Shown here piece by piece: positions 16,269 through 24,459 of a DNA stretch of 64,000 bases. Below the pieces are notes generated by a model, which was not told the origin of the DNA, made no database searches, and saw only the letters and a program-made list of their open reading frames with translations. The DNA lies in NCBI GenBank assembly GCA_021776735.1, contig JAJFFH010000027.1, forward strand, positions 496,001 to 560,000, read 5' to 3'. Within the stretch, counting starts at the first letter, position 1. Every line of letters starts with the position of its first letter. Position numbers and translations under genes: made by a program. This DNA is from Planctomycetota bacterium (lineage in GTDB: Bacteria; Planctomycetota; PLA2).

Positions 16269-17365
16269 CACGGCGCCGCGGCATTCTGGCCCTGCTGTGT
16301 TTTGCTCTTGCTCCCGCCGGAGTCTGGGCGGCGTTCGATTACCTCCGCAACGAGGAGGCTTGGCGACTCGTGGAGGCCGCGGCGACGGCCCATGAACATG
16401 TCAGCTATCGAGGCCGGGCGGCGACGAATTGGAACCAGGCCGGGAGTCGGAGCCCGGCGGGGCACTTGGGGCGAACGGAGTCGTCGCGGGAGCGAACCAT
16501 GTTGGTGATCCACGATGCCCGCTCCGGACGGACACGTTACGAATGGCGGCCCGGGCGCGGCGTGGTGCGCAGGGGTCCGAGTTCGCGGGGCCGGGATCCG
16601 GCCGGTTTTTGCCTGGCCTTCGATGCGCTACGGACAAACTACGCCGCCCGCCTCGGCGACGAAACCCGCTACCTCGGACGCGACGCCCGCATCGTTCGCC
16701 TGCAGCCGCGGCACCCGGGTCGTCCGACCTTGCGGCTGGTGATCGACCGCGCCACCTCGCTCCCGCTGGAGGTCACGACCTTCCGCTCCGATGGTGGCGT
16801 GTATCGCGTGGCCGCGTACCGCGAACTCACGGTCGGTGCCCAGGAAGTGGTTGCGAACAAGCGCGTCTCGACGTGGGGAACGAAGAAGTCCCCGTCCGGC
16901 AGGAGCGCCGGGTGGTCTTCGACGCCGGTCGATCCGGCCACCGTGCGTGCCGTGGCCGGGTTTGACGCGTACGCGCCGGCCTATCTGCCTGCCGGTTTCC
17001 AGCTCAAGGAGTGTCGTCTGAGCTATTGGGGCCGTCCGACGATTTCGTGGCTCTATTCGGACGGCGCGACGGCGTTCGAGTTGCGGCAGTCACCCGTCTT
17101 GACACCGCTGGCCATGGAAGCGGCACTGAGCGAGCGCATGGAACCGGCGCGCGCGCGCCGCACGGTGAGACGCTGGCTGAACTGGCGCTTGCGCCGGCTG
17201 GCCCAGACTTCCGGTGATGGCGAGTCCGTCGCGCGCCGGAGCCGACGCGGATACCATCGCCGCTACGAATTGCGAGCGGGCGAAGTGGACGTGCGTCTCT
17301 CCAGCCGGGACGACCTCGTGCCCGCCGAAACGGCGCGGGTCCTCCGCTCGCTCCGCCGCCGGTGA
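16265..17365 (+). CDS. RseB/MucB-like periplasmic protein
   Basis: A 366-residue exported protein (signal peptide GILALLCFALAPAGVWA). The N-terminal half resembles the LolA-like domain of MucB/RseB: YLRNEEAWRLVEAAATAHEHVSYRGRA, YEWRPGR, RIVRLQPRHPGRPTLRLVIDRATSLPLEVTTF and YRELTVG. The C-terminal half (AYAPAYLPAGFQLKECRLSYWG, SWLYSDGATAFELRQ) matches the second MucB/RseB domain in pattern. Such proteins bind periplasmic stress signals and protect an anti-sigma factor from proteolysis. Starts with GTG overlapping the upstream stop (GTGA). Similarity is by motif pattern, so the assignment is moderate. Confidence 0.65.
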   Translation: MTRRRGILALLCFALAPAGVWAAFDYLRNEEAWRLVEAAATAHEHVSYRGRAATNWNQAGSRSPAGHLGRTESSRERTMLVIHDARSGRTRYEWRPGRGVVRRGPSSRGRDPAGFCLAFDALRTNYAARLGDETRYLGRDARIVRLQPRHPGRPTLRLVIDRATSLPLEVTTFRSDGGVYRVAAYRELTVGAQEVVANKRVSTWGTKKSPSGRSAGWSSTPVDPATVRAVAGFDAYAPAYLPAGFQLKECRLSYWGRPTISWLYSDGATAFELRQSPVLTPLAMEAALSERMEPARARRTVRRWLNWRLRRLAQTSGDGESVARRSRRGYHRRYELRAGEVDVRLSSRDDLVPAETARVLRSLRRR

Positions 17366-17493
17366 CGCGGCGAAGACCGGGGGCGCGTATCCTTGGCTGG
17401 CGTCCCGCATGTGTGGCGGGAACGACCTAGGGCCTGCCGCTAACATCCACCGCATTGCGCCTATGGATAAGCTCCACCGCGTCGCGGTTGTAG

Positions 17494-18852
17494 ATGAACC
17501 AAGCCTCCTCCGCTGAAACCCCGGCCGGTGCCGAAACTCCGGCTTGGACCGCGCCGTACCGTGTTCGGGTCGCGCTCCGCCTCCTCCGCACACGCAAGAT
17601 CAACCTCATTTCGGTGATCGGCATCATGCTGGGCGTGGCCTCGATCATCGTCGTGATGTCGGTCATGGACGGGTTTCAACAAGACCTCCGTTCCATGCTG
17701 CGCGGGACGCTGTCCGACCTGATCGTTCAGATCCATCCCGACGGCAACTACCGCGGACTCAAGACGGACCTCGAAGCGCTGTCCGACGTCTCGGCGGTCT
17801 CACTGCAAAAACAGACGTTCGGCGCGATTCCGGTGCGCAATCACGGGGCGGACGGCACGCTCCAGACCCACTTGCCGGTTCGGATTATCGGGATCCTGCC
17901 CAAGGACGAATCCGCTGTCTCCAGCATCATCGAGCAGATGGATCCGCTCGAGGGGCACCCGGATCCGTTCATGCTCGACGACGACGTCTTCGATGTCATG
18001 ATTGGCGAAACGACGCCGCCCGTAGCGCTCTCCCGGCGCATGGCGACGAAGCTCCGCGTCGATATCGGCGAGTCTTTTGTCCTGCTGACCTTCAAGCAGG
18101 AGGAGGACGGCCGCTTCGGGGCCAACAGCCGCGACGTCGTCGTGACCCGCTTGTTTTCGTCGCGCAACAGCGAGTATGACGCGCTGCATCTCTACACGGA
18201 CGCCGGCGGTGCGGGCCGCGTGCTCTTTCCCGATGCGCGTGGAACCGTGGCCGAACTCCGTATCCGTCTCGCCAGCGGAGTCGAGGTGTCGGAAGAGGTC
18301 GTGGACCGGATCCGGCGCACCGCGATTCAGCACGACCCGACGATTCGGATGAGCGACATCCAGACATGGGAGCAGCGGCGGCGTCCTCTCCTCCGTGCCG
18401 TGAACAACGAGAAGTGGCTGCTCGCCTTCGTGCTGTTCTTCATCGTCCTGGTCGGGTGCTTCAACGTGTTTGCGACCCTCACAATGATGGTCCTCGAAAA
18501 GACGCGCGACATCGGCGTGCTGCGCGCGCTCGGCGCGACCGCAAGCGGCATCATGGGCATCTTCCTGCTCAACGGCGCGCTCGTGGGCCTGGTCGGAGCC
18601 GTGCTCGGCTACGGACTCGGCGTCTACGTCGCGCACAATGTCGAGCCGATCCGCCTGTTCTTGAAATCCACGTTCGGCTGGGACATCTTCCCGGCCAACA
18701 TCTACCTGTTCGACGAGTTGCCTTCGCATGTGGACCACCATGCGGCGATCGTCTTCGCGGTTTCGGCCGCGGTGGCGTCGATTCTCGCCGCGATCGTGCC
18801 CGCCTTTCGTGCCGCGCGACTGCGTCCCGTCGAAGCCCTGCGGTACGAATGA
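17494..18852 (+). CDS. ABC transporter permease, LolC/LolE-like
   Basis: A 452-residue membrane protein with type VII (MacB/LolC) topology. One helix follows a cytoplasmic N-terminus (KINLISVIGIMLGVASIIVVMSVMDGF), then a large periplasmic domain (~60-300), and three C-terminal helices (LLAFVLFFIVLVGCFNVFATL, GIMGIFLLNGALVGLVGAVLGYG, AAIVFAVSAAVASILAAIVPAF) with the conserved closing AARLRPVEALRYE. LEKTRDIGVLRALGAT is the coupling motif for the ATPase. It probably moves lipoproteins or amphiphiles from the inner membrane. One permease gene is present, so the complex may be a homodimer. The ATPase gene overlaps its stop. Confidence 0.88.
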   Translation: MNQASSAETPAGAETPAWTAPYRVRVALRLLRTRKINLISVIGIMLGVASIIVVMSVMDGFQQDLRSMLRGTLSDLIVQIHPDGNYRGLKTDLEALSDVSAVSLQKQTFGAIPVRNHGADGTLQTHLPVRIIGILPKDESAVSSIIEQMDPLEGHPDPFMLDDDVFDVMIGETTPPVALSRRMATKLRVDIGESFVLLTFKQEEDGRFGANSRDVVVTRLFSSRNSEYDALHLYTDAGGAGRVLFPDARGTVAELRIRLASGVEVSEEVVDRIRRTAIQHDPTIRMSDIQTWEQRRRPLLRAVNNEKWLLAFVLFFIVLVGCFNVFATLTMMVLEKTRDIGVLRALGATASGIMGIFLLNGALVGLVGAVLGYGLGVYVAHNVEPIRLFLKSTFGWDIFPANIYLFDELPSHVDHHAAIVFAVSAAVASILAAIVPAFRAARLRPVEALRYE

Positions 18853-19550
18853 GCGACCACGCACCGATCCTCTCGGTCCGTGGGCTATTCAAGTCCTACC
18901 GGATGGCCGGCCGCGAAATCGCCGTTCTGCGCGGAGTCGATCTCGATCTGCAACGCGGAGAGATGCTCGCGATCGTGGGCCACAGCGGCAGTGGCAAATC
19001 GACGCTGCTGCACCAGATCGGGCTGCTTGATCGGCCCGACGGCGGCGAGGTTCTGTATTGCGGCGAGGTGATGCCGCTGGTCGGCGCGCGCGCCGCGCTC
19101 GCCCGAAACCGGCGGTTCGGCTTCGTTTTTCAGTTCTATCACCTGCTTCCGGAGTTCGACGCCGTCGAAAACGTGCTCATGCCCGCGATGATCCTGCAAG
19201 GTGCGGGGGAGTGGCGGCGTCGAAAGCGTGAACTGCGCCAGCGGGCGGAAACCCTCTTGGCCCGGTTTGGACTGGCTGAACGCATGCACCACAGACCTCC
19301 GCAGCTTTCCGGCGGTGAACGCCAGCGCGTCGCGATCGCGCGCAGTCTGATGAACGAGCCTGCGATTCTGTTGTGCGACGAGCCGACCGGCAACCTCGAC
19401 CGGAACACGGCCGCGGAGGTCCGCACACTCCTGGGCGAGTTGAACAGGGTCGATCAGCAGTCGATGGTCGTCGTCACCCACGACCGGGAGTTCGCGGCGG
19501 ATGCGGACCGCACCCTGGAACTGCTCGATGGTACGCTGAGAACGTCATGA
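18849..19550 (+). CDS. lolD: ABC transporter ATPase, LolD-like
   Basis: A 233-residue ATPase that would power the upstream permease. Walker A is VGHSGSGKST (~39-48), the Q-loop FVFQFYHLLPEF, signature LSGGERQRVAIARSL, Walker B AILLCDEPTGNLD and the switch His in VVVTHDREFA. The Q-loop and signature fit the LolD/MacB/FtsE group. The ATG overlaps the permease stop and its own stop overlaps the following lipoprotein gene, giving three translationally coupled genes. Confidence 0.92.
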   Translation: MSDHAPILSVRGLFKSYRMAGREIAVLRGVDLDLQRGEMLAIVGHSGSGKSTLLHQIGLLDRPDGGEVLYCGEVMPLVGARAALARNRRFGFVFQFYHLLPEFDAVENVLMPAMILQGAGEWRRRKRELRQRAETLLARFGLAERMHHRPPQLSGGERQRVAIARSLMNEPAILLCDEPTGNLDRNTAAEVRTLLGELNRVDQQSMVVVTHDREFAADADRTLELLDGTLRTS

Positions 19551-19999
19551 TTGGTGCCCCCCGGATCCTCCGACCCCTCCGCGGTGCCCCGCGCGCCGGC
19601 CTGATTCTGCTGGTCTTGTTCACCCTGGCTGTACCCGGCTGCCGGAGCGCGCGCACCGGTGATGCTCGCACCGGTGACGCCCGCCGTCGTGGCGAGCACC
19701 CCGAACGCGACTACCTCAGCATCAACAGGACGTCGCGCGTTTTCTTGAAGGATACCTCGCGGCAGAGCCGGAAGATGGCGCGCCAGAATCTGCGCGACGG
19801 CTCTGAGTTCCGGCGGGGCACGCCCGGGTATGTGCGCACGCAGCGCAAGCAGGGTCTGGCATTCGGGGCCGACTCGATTCGCAAGGGCGACCGCGAGAAC
19901 ACGCGCGGTATGTGGGCCGGTCTCAAGCGGGAACTCGCGTGGGATCGCGACGCCTTCTGGCGCAGCGTCCGGTTCGGCCACTTGGACACGGGCGACTAG
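19547..19999 (+). CDS. lipoprotein encoded with the Lol-like exporter
   Basis: A 150-residue protein with a lipoprotein signal (GLILLVLFTLAVPGC; Cys ~32). The mature part is short, basic and polar (SINRTSRVFLKDTSRQSRKMARQNLRDG, TRGMWAGLKRELAWDRDAFW) with no domain I recognise. The ATG lies in the stop of the ATPase (ATGA), so it belongs to the exporter operon and may be a cargo, chaperone or accessory subunit. Its stop TAG and the stop of the convergent next gene share the palindrome CTAG at 19996-19999. Confidence 0.75.
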   Translation: MIGAPRILRPLRGAPRAGLILLVLFTLAVPGCRSARTGDARTGDARRRGEHPERDYLSINRTSRVFLKDTSRQSRKMARQNLRDGSEFRRGTPGYVRTQRKQGLAFGADSIRKGDRENTRGMWAGLKRELAWDRDAFWRSVRFGHLDTGD

Positions 20000-20577
20000 C
20001 GTTTGGGCGGCGAGTAGGGGCGCATCGCGCGCGGCGGGCCCAGGATCTCGCGCAACACGAACGCGACCCGCCAGCCCGATCGACCGGCGGCAAGTTCTCG
20101 CCAAGACAGGGGGCGGTCGTCCGCGGCGTTTGCCGGAAGCACGGCGGCACCCGGCGTCCGGTCTACGGCAGTCCGGGCCGGGGTTGTCGCTCCGGCGCGA
20201 CGCCGCGGAGGACGCCGCCGGCGGCGGTGCGGCATCAAGGGCGTTGCCTGCGGCCGTGCGGTGGGCTGGCGCACGGTTTCCGCCGGCGTGACGGGCCGGG
20301 GCGAAGCCGTGGGCTTGGGTCCAGGGGGGCGCGGGGGCGCGGCCTGCTCGGTCAGCGGCAGCCTGGATTTGGGCTGCGGCTGCGGTTTCTTGGATGACGC
20401 GGCCGAACGGCGCGAGCGCTCCAGTCTGCTCAGATCGACGCCGGTGGTCGATTCGCGCCTCTTTTGCGCCTTCGCCGCTTCCTGGCGGACTTTCTTTGCG
20501 CGTTCGACGAGCCAGTTGATCAGCGAGATGATTCCCGCGACCAGCAAGAAGAGGAGTTCCGGGGGAAGGTTGGCCAT
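19996..20577 (-). CDS. Pro/Arg-rich membrane-anchored protein, unknown function
   Basis: A 193-residue protein with an N-terminal helix (PELLFLLVAGIISLINWLVER), a basic coiled stretch (KKVRQEAAKAQKRRES), a long low-complexity middle rich in Pro, Arg, Ala and Thr, and a compact C-terminal motif WRVAFVLREILGPPRAMRP that looks like the conserved functional end. It is the last gene of the nfeD-floA operon, 15 bases after floA, so a role with the flotillin-like scaffold is plausible, but I know of no assigned function. Confidence 0.75.
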   Translation of the reverse strand: MANLPPELLFLLVAGIISLINWLVERAKKVRQEAAKAQKRRESTTGVDLSRLERSRRSAASSKKPQPQPKSRLPLTEQAAPPRPPGPKPTASPRPVTPAETVRQPTARPQATPLMPHRRRRRPPRRRAGATTPARTAVDRTPGAAVLPANAADDRPLSWRELAAGRSGWRVAFVLREILGPPRAMRPYSPPKR

Positions 20578-20592
20578 GCCGTGAGCTCGTCG

Positions 20593-21645
20593 CTAGCCGT
20601 TGGGGGTGCCGCCCTCGTCGCTCTCTTCGCCGATCGAACGACGCATCGATGTGTCGGCCTGGATGTTTCTCAGGTTGTAGTAGTCCATCACGCCGAGATT
20701 GCCCGAACGAAACGACTCCGCGATCGCCATGGGGATCTCGGCTTCGGCGAGCACGACCTTCGCCTGGTTTTCCTGCACGGCGGCTTTCATTTCCTGCTCG
20801 CGCGCGACGGCCATGGCGCGGCGGCCTTCCGCTTCGGCCTGCCGCATCTTTTTGTCCGTCTCGGCCCGTTCCGCTTCGAGGAGTGCGCCGACGTTGGCGG
20901 CGTCCTGAATACCCGCGACCGAGACGTCCGCGATGTCGATCGAAACGATTTCGAACGCAGTCTGTGCGTCGAGCGAGTTTTCCAGCACGACCCGTGAAAT
21001 CCGATCCGGGTTTCTTAAGACATCCTTGTAGCTCTCGGACGAGCCGATGGCGCTGACGATGCCCTGCCCGACGCGCGCGATGATGGTCTCTTCCGTCGCG
21101 CCGCCGACGAGTTTCTTGAGGTCAGCGCGCACGGTGACGCGCGCCTTGATGTTCATCCGGATGCCGTCCATGGCGACGGCGTCGAGGTAGGCGGCGTTGG
21201 CCATCGCAGGATCGGGGCAGTCGATCACCTTCGGCTGCACGTACATGTGCACGGCCTCGAAGACGTTGCGGCCCGCGAGGTCGATGCCCGCGGCCGAGTC
21301 CCAGTCCAGGGGCAGCTTGGCCTTGTGGGCCGCGATCATGGCGCGGACGACTTCGGTCACGTGTCCACCCGCCAGATACAGCGCTTCGAGCTCTGTGCGG
21401 CTGATGTCCGGAAGCTCCGCCTGGACGAGCGCGATGCGGCTCTGCACGATCACTCTCGGGTTGACGCGGCGCAGGCTCATGCCGACGAGTTCCATGAACC
21501 CGATGCCGGCGCTCGTCATGATCGACTGCAGCCAGAGATTCAGGTACTTGAAGACCAGGAGCGAAAGAACAAGAAGGACCAGGATTCCGACGCCGATGGC
21601 GACGATGGTCCAGGTCTCGGACTCGGCGAGAAGAAGATTGAACAT
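20593..21645 (-). CDS. floA: flotillin-like protein FloA
   Basis: A 350-residue FloA/YqfA-type flotillin: an N-terminal membrane hairpin (TIVAIGVGILVLLVLSLLVFKYL), the region FMELVGMSLRRVNPRVIVQSRIALVQAELPDISRTELEALYLAGG, the SPFH-like core (AGRNVFEAVHMYVQPKVIDCPD, IKARVTVRADLKKLVGGATEETIIARVGQGIVSAIGS) and a C-terminal Ala/Glu-rich coiled coil (EAERAETDKKMRQAEAEGRRAMAVAREQEMKAA). Such proteins form membrane foci that organise fluidity and protein complexes. It follows two nfeD genes, the standard pairing in bacteria. Confidence 0.95.
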   Translation of the reverse strand: MFNLLLAESETWTIVAIGVGILVLLVLSLLVFKYLNLWLQSIMTSAGIGFMELVGMSLRRVNPRVIVQSRIALVQAELPDISRTELEALYLAGGHVTEVVRAMIAAHKAKLPLDWDSAAGIDLAGRNVFEAVHMYVQPKVIDCPDPAMANAAYLDAVAMDGIRMNIKARVTVRADLKKLVGGATEETIIARVGQGIVSAIGSSESYKDVLRNPDRISRVVLENSLDAQTAFEIVSIDIADVSVAGIQDAANVGALLEAERAETDKKMRQAEAEGRRAMAVAREQEMKAAVQENQAKVVLAEAEIPMAIAESFRSGNLGVMDYYNLRNIQADTSMRRSIGEESDEGGTPNG

Positions 21646-21647
21646 GG

Positions 21648-22145
21648 TCAGCTTTCCGTTTGATCCGTTTGTCGTGCTTGATCCGGCTGATGAGCCTGAA
21701 CGCGAACGCGGTTTCCGGACACTTCCACGACCTTGACGGATTGTCCCGCTTGGATCAAGTCGCCGTCGGAAACAACATCGACCGGTTCGCCGTCGAGCAG
21801 GACCGTACCCGCCGGACGCAGGGCGGTTACCGCCGTGCCGATTCTTCCGAGGAGGCGGTCGAGTTCGTTCTTTGCGGAGTTGGCTCGCGGCGGATCCAGG
21901 TATAGCCGGCGGCCGAAGGGGATGTGCGGCAAGACCTTGAACGCGCCGACGACGCAGATGGGCCCGCCCACGATCAGGATCCCGAGCATCGTCCAGCCAA
22001 ACATCGTGCTGATCCCGAAGGCGACGACGGCGCTGCCGACCCCGCAGGTGATCGCCACGATCGCCAGCATCCCGAAGCTCACCAGGAAGACTTCGAGCAC
22101 GAGCAGGGCCAGGGCGCCGACCGCCAGCAGAATCGCGGCCGTCAT
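21648..22145 (-). CDS. short NfeD-family membrane protein
   Basis: A 165-residue protein with two or three helices (ILLAVGALALLVLEVFLVSFGMLAIVAITCGVGSAVVAF, WTMLGILIVGGPICVVGAF) followed by the small OB-fold domain of NfeD (LLGRIGTAVTALRPAGTVLLDGEPVDVVSDGDLIQAGQSVKVVEVSGNRVRVQ). It lacks the protease domain of the upstream paralogue. The ATG overlaps the stop of the long nfeD gene (22142-22145) and floA begins two bases after its stop, so all three are one operon. It probably partners FloA in the membrane. Confidence 0.92.
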   Translation of the reverse strand: MTAAILLAVGALALLVLEVFLVSFGMLAIVAITCGVGSAVVAFGISTMFGWTMLGILIVGGPICVVGAFKVLPHIPFGRRLYLDPPRANSAKNELDRLLGRIGTAVTALRPAGTVLLDGEPVDVVSDGDLIQAGQSVKVVEVSGNRVRVQAHQPDQARQTDQTES

Positions 22146-23719
22146 GTTGCCTGACTCTCAGTGTCCGCGTTGTCGCTGTCGGACGCCCCGGGCACTGCCC
22201 GGACGATCACGACGTTGCCGCGGGCGCCGACGACACGTACCTCGGTCCCCTTGTCGATGTAACCGGTCTCCGCGACCACGTCGTGCTTCTTGCCGGCGAG
22301 CAGAGCGCGGCCGGCGGGGCGCAGCGCCGTTTCTGCGACGCCTGTTGTGCCGACGAGTTCCGGCGCCTGTTCTTCTTGTCGCATCGTCGCTCCCGCAGTC
22401 GGCGCAGCGAGGGCCAGCCGCCCGAAGAACGGAACGCTGGGCAGATTGCGCGCCAGATACAACACCAGCACGATGCCGATTGCGCTGTAGATGAGGAAGT
22501 CTCTCGCGACCGGAATCAACCAGTGCCCCAGTCCCGTGCCGTCCGGAATGTGGGCATCGGGAACCGCGGCCATGCCGATGCTGACGAGAATGCAGGCGAG
22601 CCCCAAGAAGCCGGCGACACCAAAGCCCGGGATCACGAATAACTCCGCGGCGAGCAGCAGGACGCCAAGGATGAACAGCGCCACCTCGAGTCCGCCGGCC
22701 AGATCGGCGAGGTACGAGGCGCCGAAGAACAGACCGAAACACACGAGCGCGAGCGCTTCGGGGATTCCAGTTCCGGGCACCTTCAGCGCGAAGTACAGCG
22801 CGCCGATGCCGAGCAGGAACAACCAGCCGCGGATGCCCAGAAGCCAGCGCGAAGCCTTTTCGGCCCAGTTCCAGTCGAATGTTTGGATCTGTGCGTCGGG
22901 CGCTCCGATGGATTCGAGAAGCTGGTCGAGCGTGGGGCTCGTGCGCGACGCAATACCGTAGTCGAGCGCCTGTTTCGGCGTGAACGTGGCCAACTCGCCA
23001 TCGTTTCCGTCCTCTGCGCCGCGAACCACGATCTCGGAGTCATACAGTCCCTGCGCTTCGATGTCGCCGCGCGACGGGCCACCGCCGATGCGGTCCGTGC
23101 GGTAGTACTCCCAGGAAAAGCCCTTGGACACATCGTCGGGGTCGTCCGGCTTCTTGTAGCGTGTGACTTCCGCCTCGATGCGGACCATCGCCTCGGCGAG
23201 CGCGACGGGGTAACCGTTGCCCTCCGCGTACTTGCGAAATGCGGCCGCGACGGTCGTCTGGAATTTCTCCGGCGCGACCTCAATGCCGCTGCCGGTCTGA
23301 TAGATGACCTGGGAGTCGCCGATGAGAGCGGTCTCGCTGATGACGATTTCCTGGCACGACATCGAGAGCATCGCCGCGCCGCTGATCGCCTTGCGGCCGA
23401 CGTACGCGACCGTATGAATCTTGCGCCCGAGAGCGAAGACCTCGTCGGCGGTTTCGACGGCGGCCGAGACATATCCGCCGTAGGACTCGATATCGAGCAC
23501 GATGCAGTCCGCGCCCCAGTCGCGGGCGTCCTGCAGTCGCCGCAGGGTGGACGCCTTGAACGATGGATCGATCGCTTCTCCGGACTGCTCGCGCAGGTGA
23601 AGCACCGCAATCTTCTTGAACGGCCCGCGGTTCGGTTCGCCACGAGCCGCGTACGCCAAGAGGCCACCGGCGAGCCCGACGAGGAGGATCACGCGAAGAG
23701 CCCCGTTCATGGCGTTCAT
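22142..23719 (-). CDS. nfeD: NfeD-family protein with ClpP-class serine protease domain
   Basis: A 525-residue long-form NfeD. Order: signal/anchor (VILLVGLAGGLLAYA), ClpP/SppA-like protease domain (~35-270) with IESYGGYVSAAVETAD as the substrate-strand motif and the nucleophile region AISGAAMLSMSC (Ser113), four to five membrane helices (~300-450), and the C-terminal OB fold (GTTGVAETALRPAGRALLAGKKHDVVAETGYIDKGTEVRVVGARGNVVIV). Related proteins cleave membrane-associated substrates such as stomatin tails, and the neighbour FloA is of that general class. First gene of the four-gene operon, 552 bases from tRNA-Ala, separated by array 2. Confidence 0.93.
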   Translation of the reverse strand: MNAMNGALRVILLVGLAGGLLAYAARGEPNRGPFKKIAVLHLREQSGEAIDPSFKASTLRRLQDARDWGADCIVLDIESYGGYVSAAVETADEVFALGRKIHTVAYVGRKAISGAAMLSMSCQEIVISETALIGDSQVIYQTGSGIEVAPEKFQTTVAAAFRKYAEGNGYPVALAEAMVRIEAEVTRYKKPDDPDDVSKGFSWEYYRTDRIGGGPSRGDIEAQGLYDSEIVVRGAEDGNDGELATFTPKQALDYGIASRTSPTLDQLLESIGAPDAQIQTFDWNWAEKASRWLLGIRGWLFLLGIGALYFALKVPGTGIPEALALVCFGLFFGASYLADLAGGLEVALFILGVLLLAAELFVIPGFGVAGFLGLACILVSIGMAAVPDAHIPDGTGLGHWLIPVARDFLIYSAIGIVLVLYLARNLPSVPFFGRLALAAPTAGATMRQEEQAPELVGTTGVAETALRPAGRALLAGKKHDVVAETGYIDKGTEVRVVGARGNVVIVRAVPGASDSDNADTESQAT

Positions 23720-23769
23720 TGTCGCCGGGGGGGCAACTCCCGGACGAAAATCACCTGCTAGGGCGCCTG

Positions 23770-24230
23770 CATGAGTATGAGATGAGCACCGATCGCGGGC
23801 TGCTAGGCGCTCCCGCCCTGATTCATCGGTTAGCGCCCTCCGCCAACCGATTCATGTGTTTCACGCCCACAAGGGCCTCAACGGCGTCAGCCGTTGAGCC
23901 CAAAAGGCACGGGGCGCTCCCGCCCTGACTCATCGGTTAGCGGTTCCGCCGCCAACCGATTCATGTATCTCACGCCCGCAAGGGCCCCAACGGCGTCAGC
24001 CGTTTTGAGCCCAAAAAGCACGGCGCGCTCCCGCCCTGATTCATCGGTTGGCGGTTCCTCCGCCAACCGATTCATGTATTTCACGCCCACAAGGGCCTCA
24101 ACGGCGTCAGCCGTTGAGCCCAAAAAGCACGGGGCGCTCCCGCCCTGATTCATCGGTTAGCGGTTCCTCCGCCAACCGATTCATGTATCTCACGCCCGCA
24201 AGGGCCTCAACGGCGCCAGCCGTTGAGACC
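23770..24230. repeat. array 2 of the ~110-bp two-hairpin repeat (4 units plus a fragment)
   Basis: Palindrome A (CAACGGCGTCAGCCGTTG and close variants) recurs at 23879, 23988, 24099 and 24208, period 109-111. Hairpin B here reads ATCGGTTGGCGG-ttcct-CCGCCAACCGAT in the best copy (near 24043-24071), a 12-bp stem differing from array 1 on both arms. Some units have TTAGCGG opposite CCGCCAA, one mispair that would be a G-U wobble in minus-strand RNA. The array fills the space between nfeD and tRNA-Ala; no other gene is visible. Confidence 0.9.
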
Positions 24231-24271
24231 CAAAGAAACAGCCCAGCTACCGCTTCGCGCGCTAGCTGGGC
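24231..24271 (-). terminator. Rho-independent terminator of tRNA-Ala
   Basis: On the minus strand, directly after the tRNA, AGCCCAGCTA pairs with TAGCTGGGCT around a 13-base loop, followed by G and a T-rich run (TTTCTTT). The stem begins at the tRNA CCA end. Confidence 0.85.
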
Positions 24272-24347
24272 TGGTGGACCCAAGGAGACTCGAACTCCTG
24301 ACCTCCTGGATGCCATCCAGGCGCTCTCCCAACTGAGCTACGGGCCC
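24272..24347 (-). tRNA. tRNA-Ala (GGC anticodon)
   Basis: A 76-nt cloverleaf on the minus strand: acceptor GGGCCCG with TGGGTCC (two G-U pairs), D-arm GCTCAGTTGGGAGAGC, anticodon arm CCTGG-ATGGCAT-CCAGG with anticodon GGC, T-arm AGGAGTTCGAGTCTCCT and encoded CCA. The stand-alone gene has its own terminator. Confidence 0.97.
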
Positions 24348-24459
24348 TTCGTGGGGTTTGATCTTGAGCTAACCATGGACTTCGTCAAGTTTGGGGCGGA
24401 GGTTTAGCCTGTTCTGTGAACTGGGCGGAATTCTTCCGGTTCGAGGAGATGAGGCATCG

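Noticed and set aside
23894..24407. Short open frames in array 2
   Set aside because: They translate the repeat units themselves and end inside tRNA-Ala.
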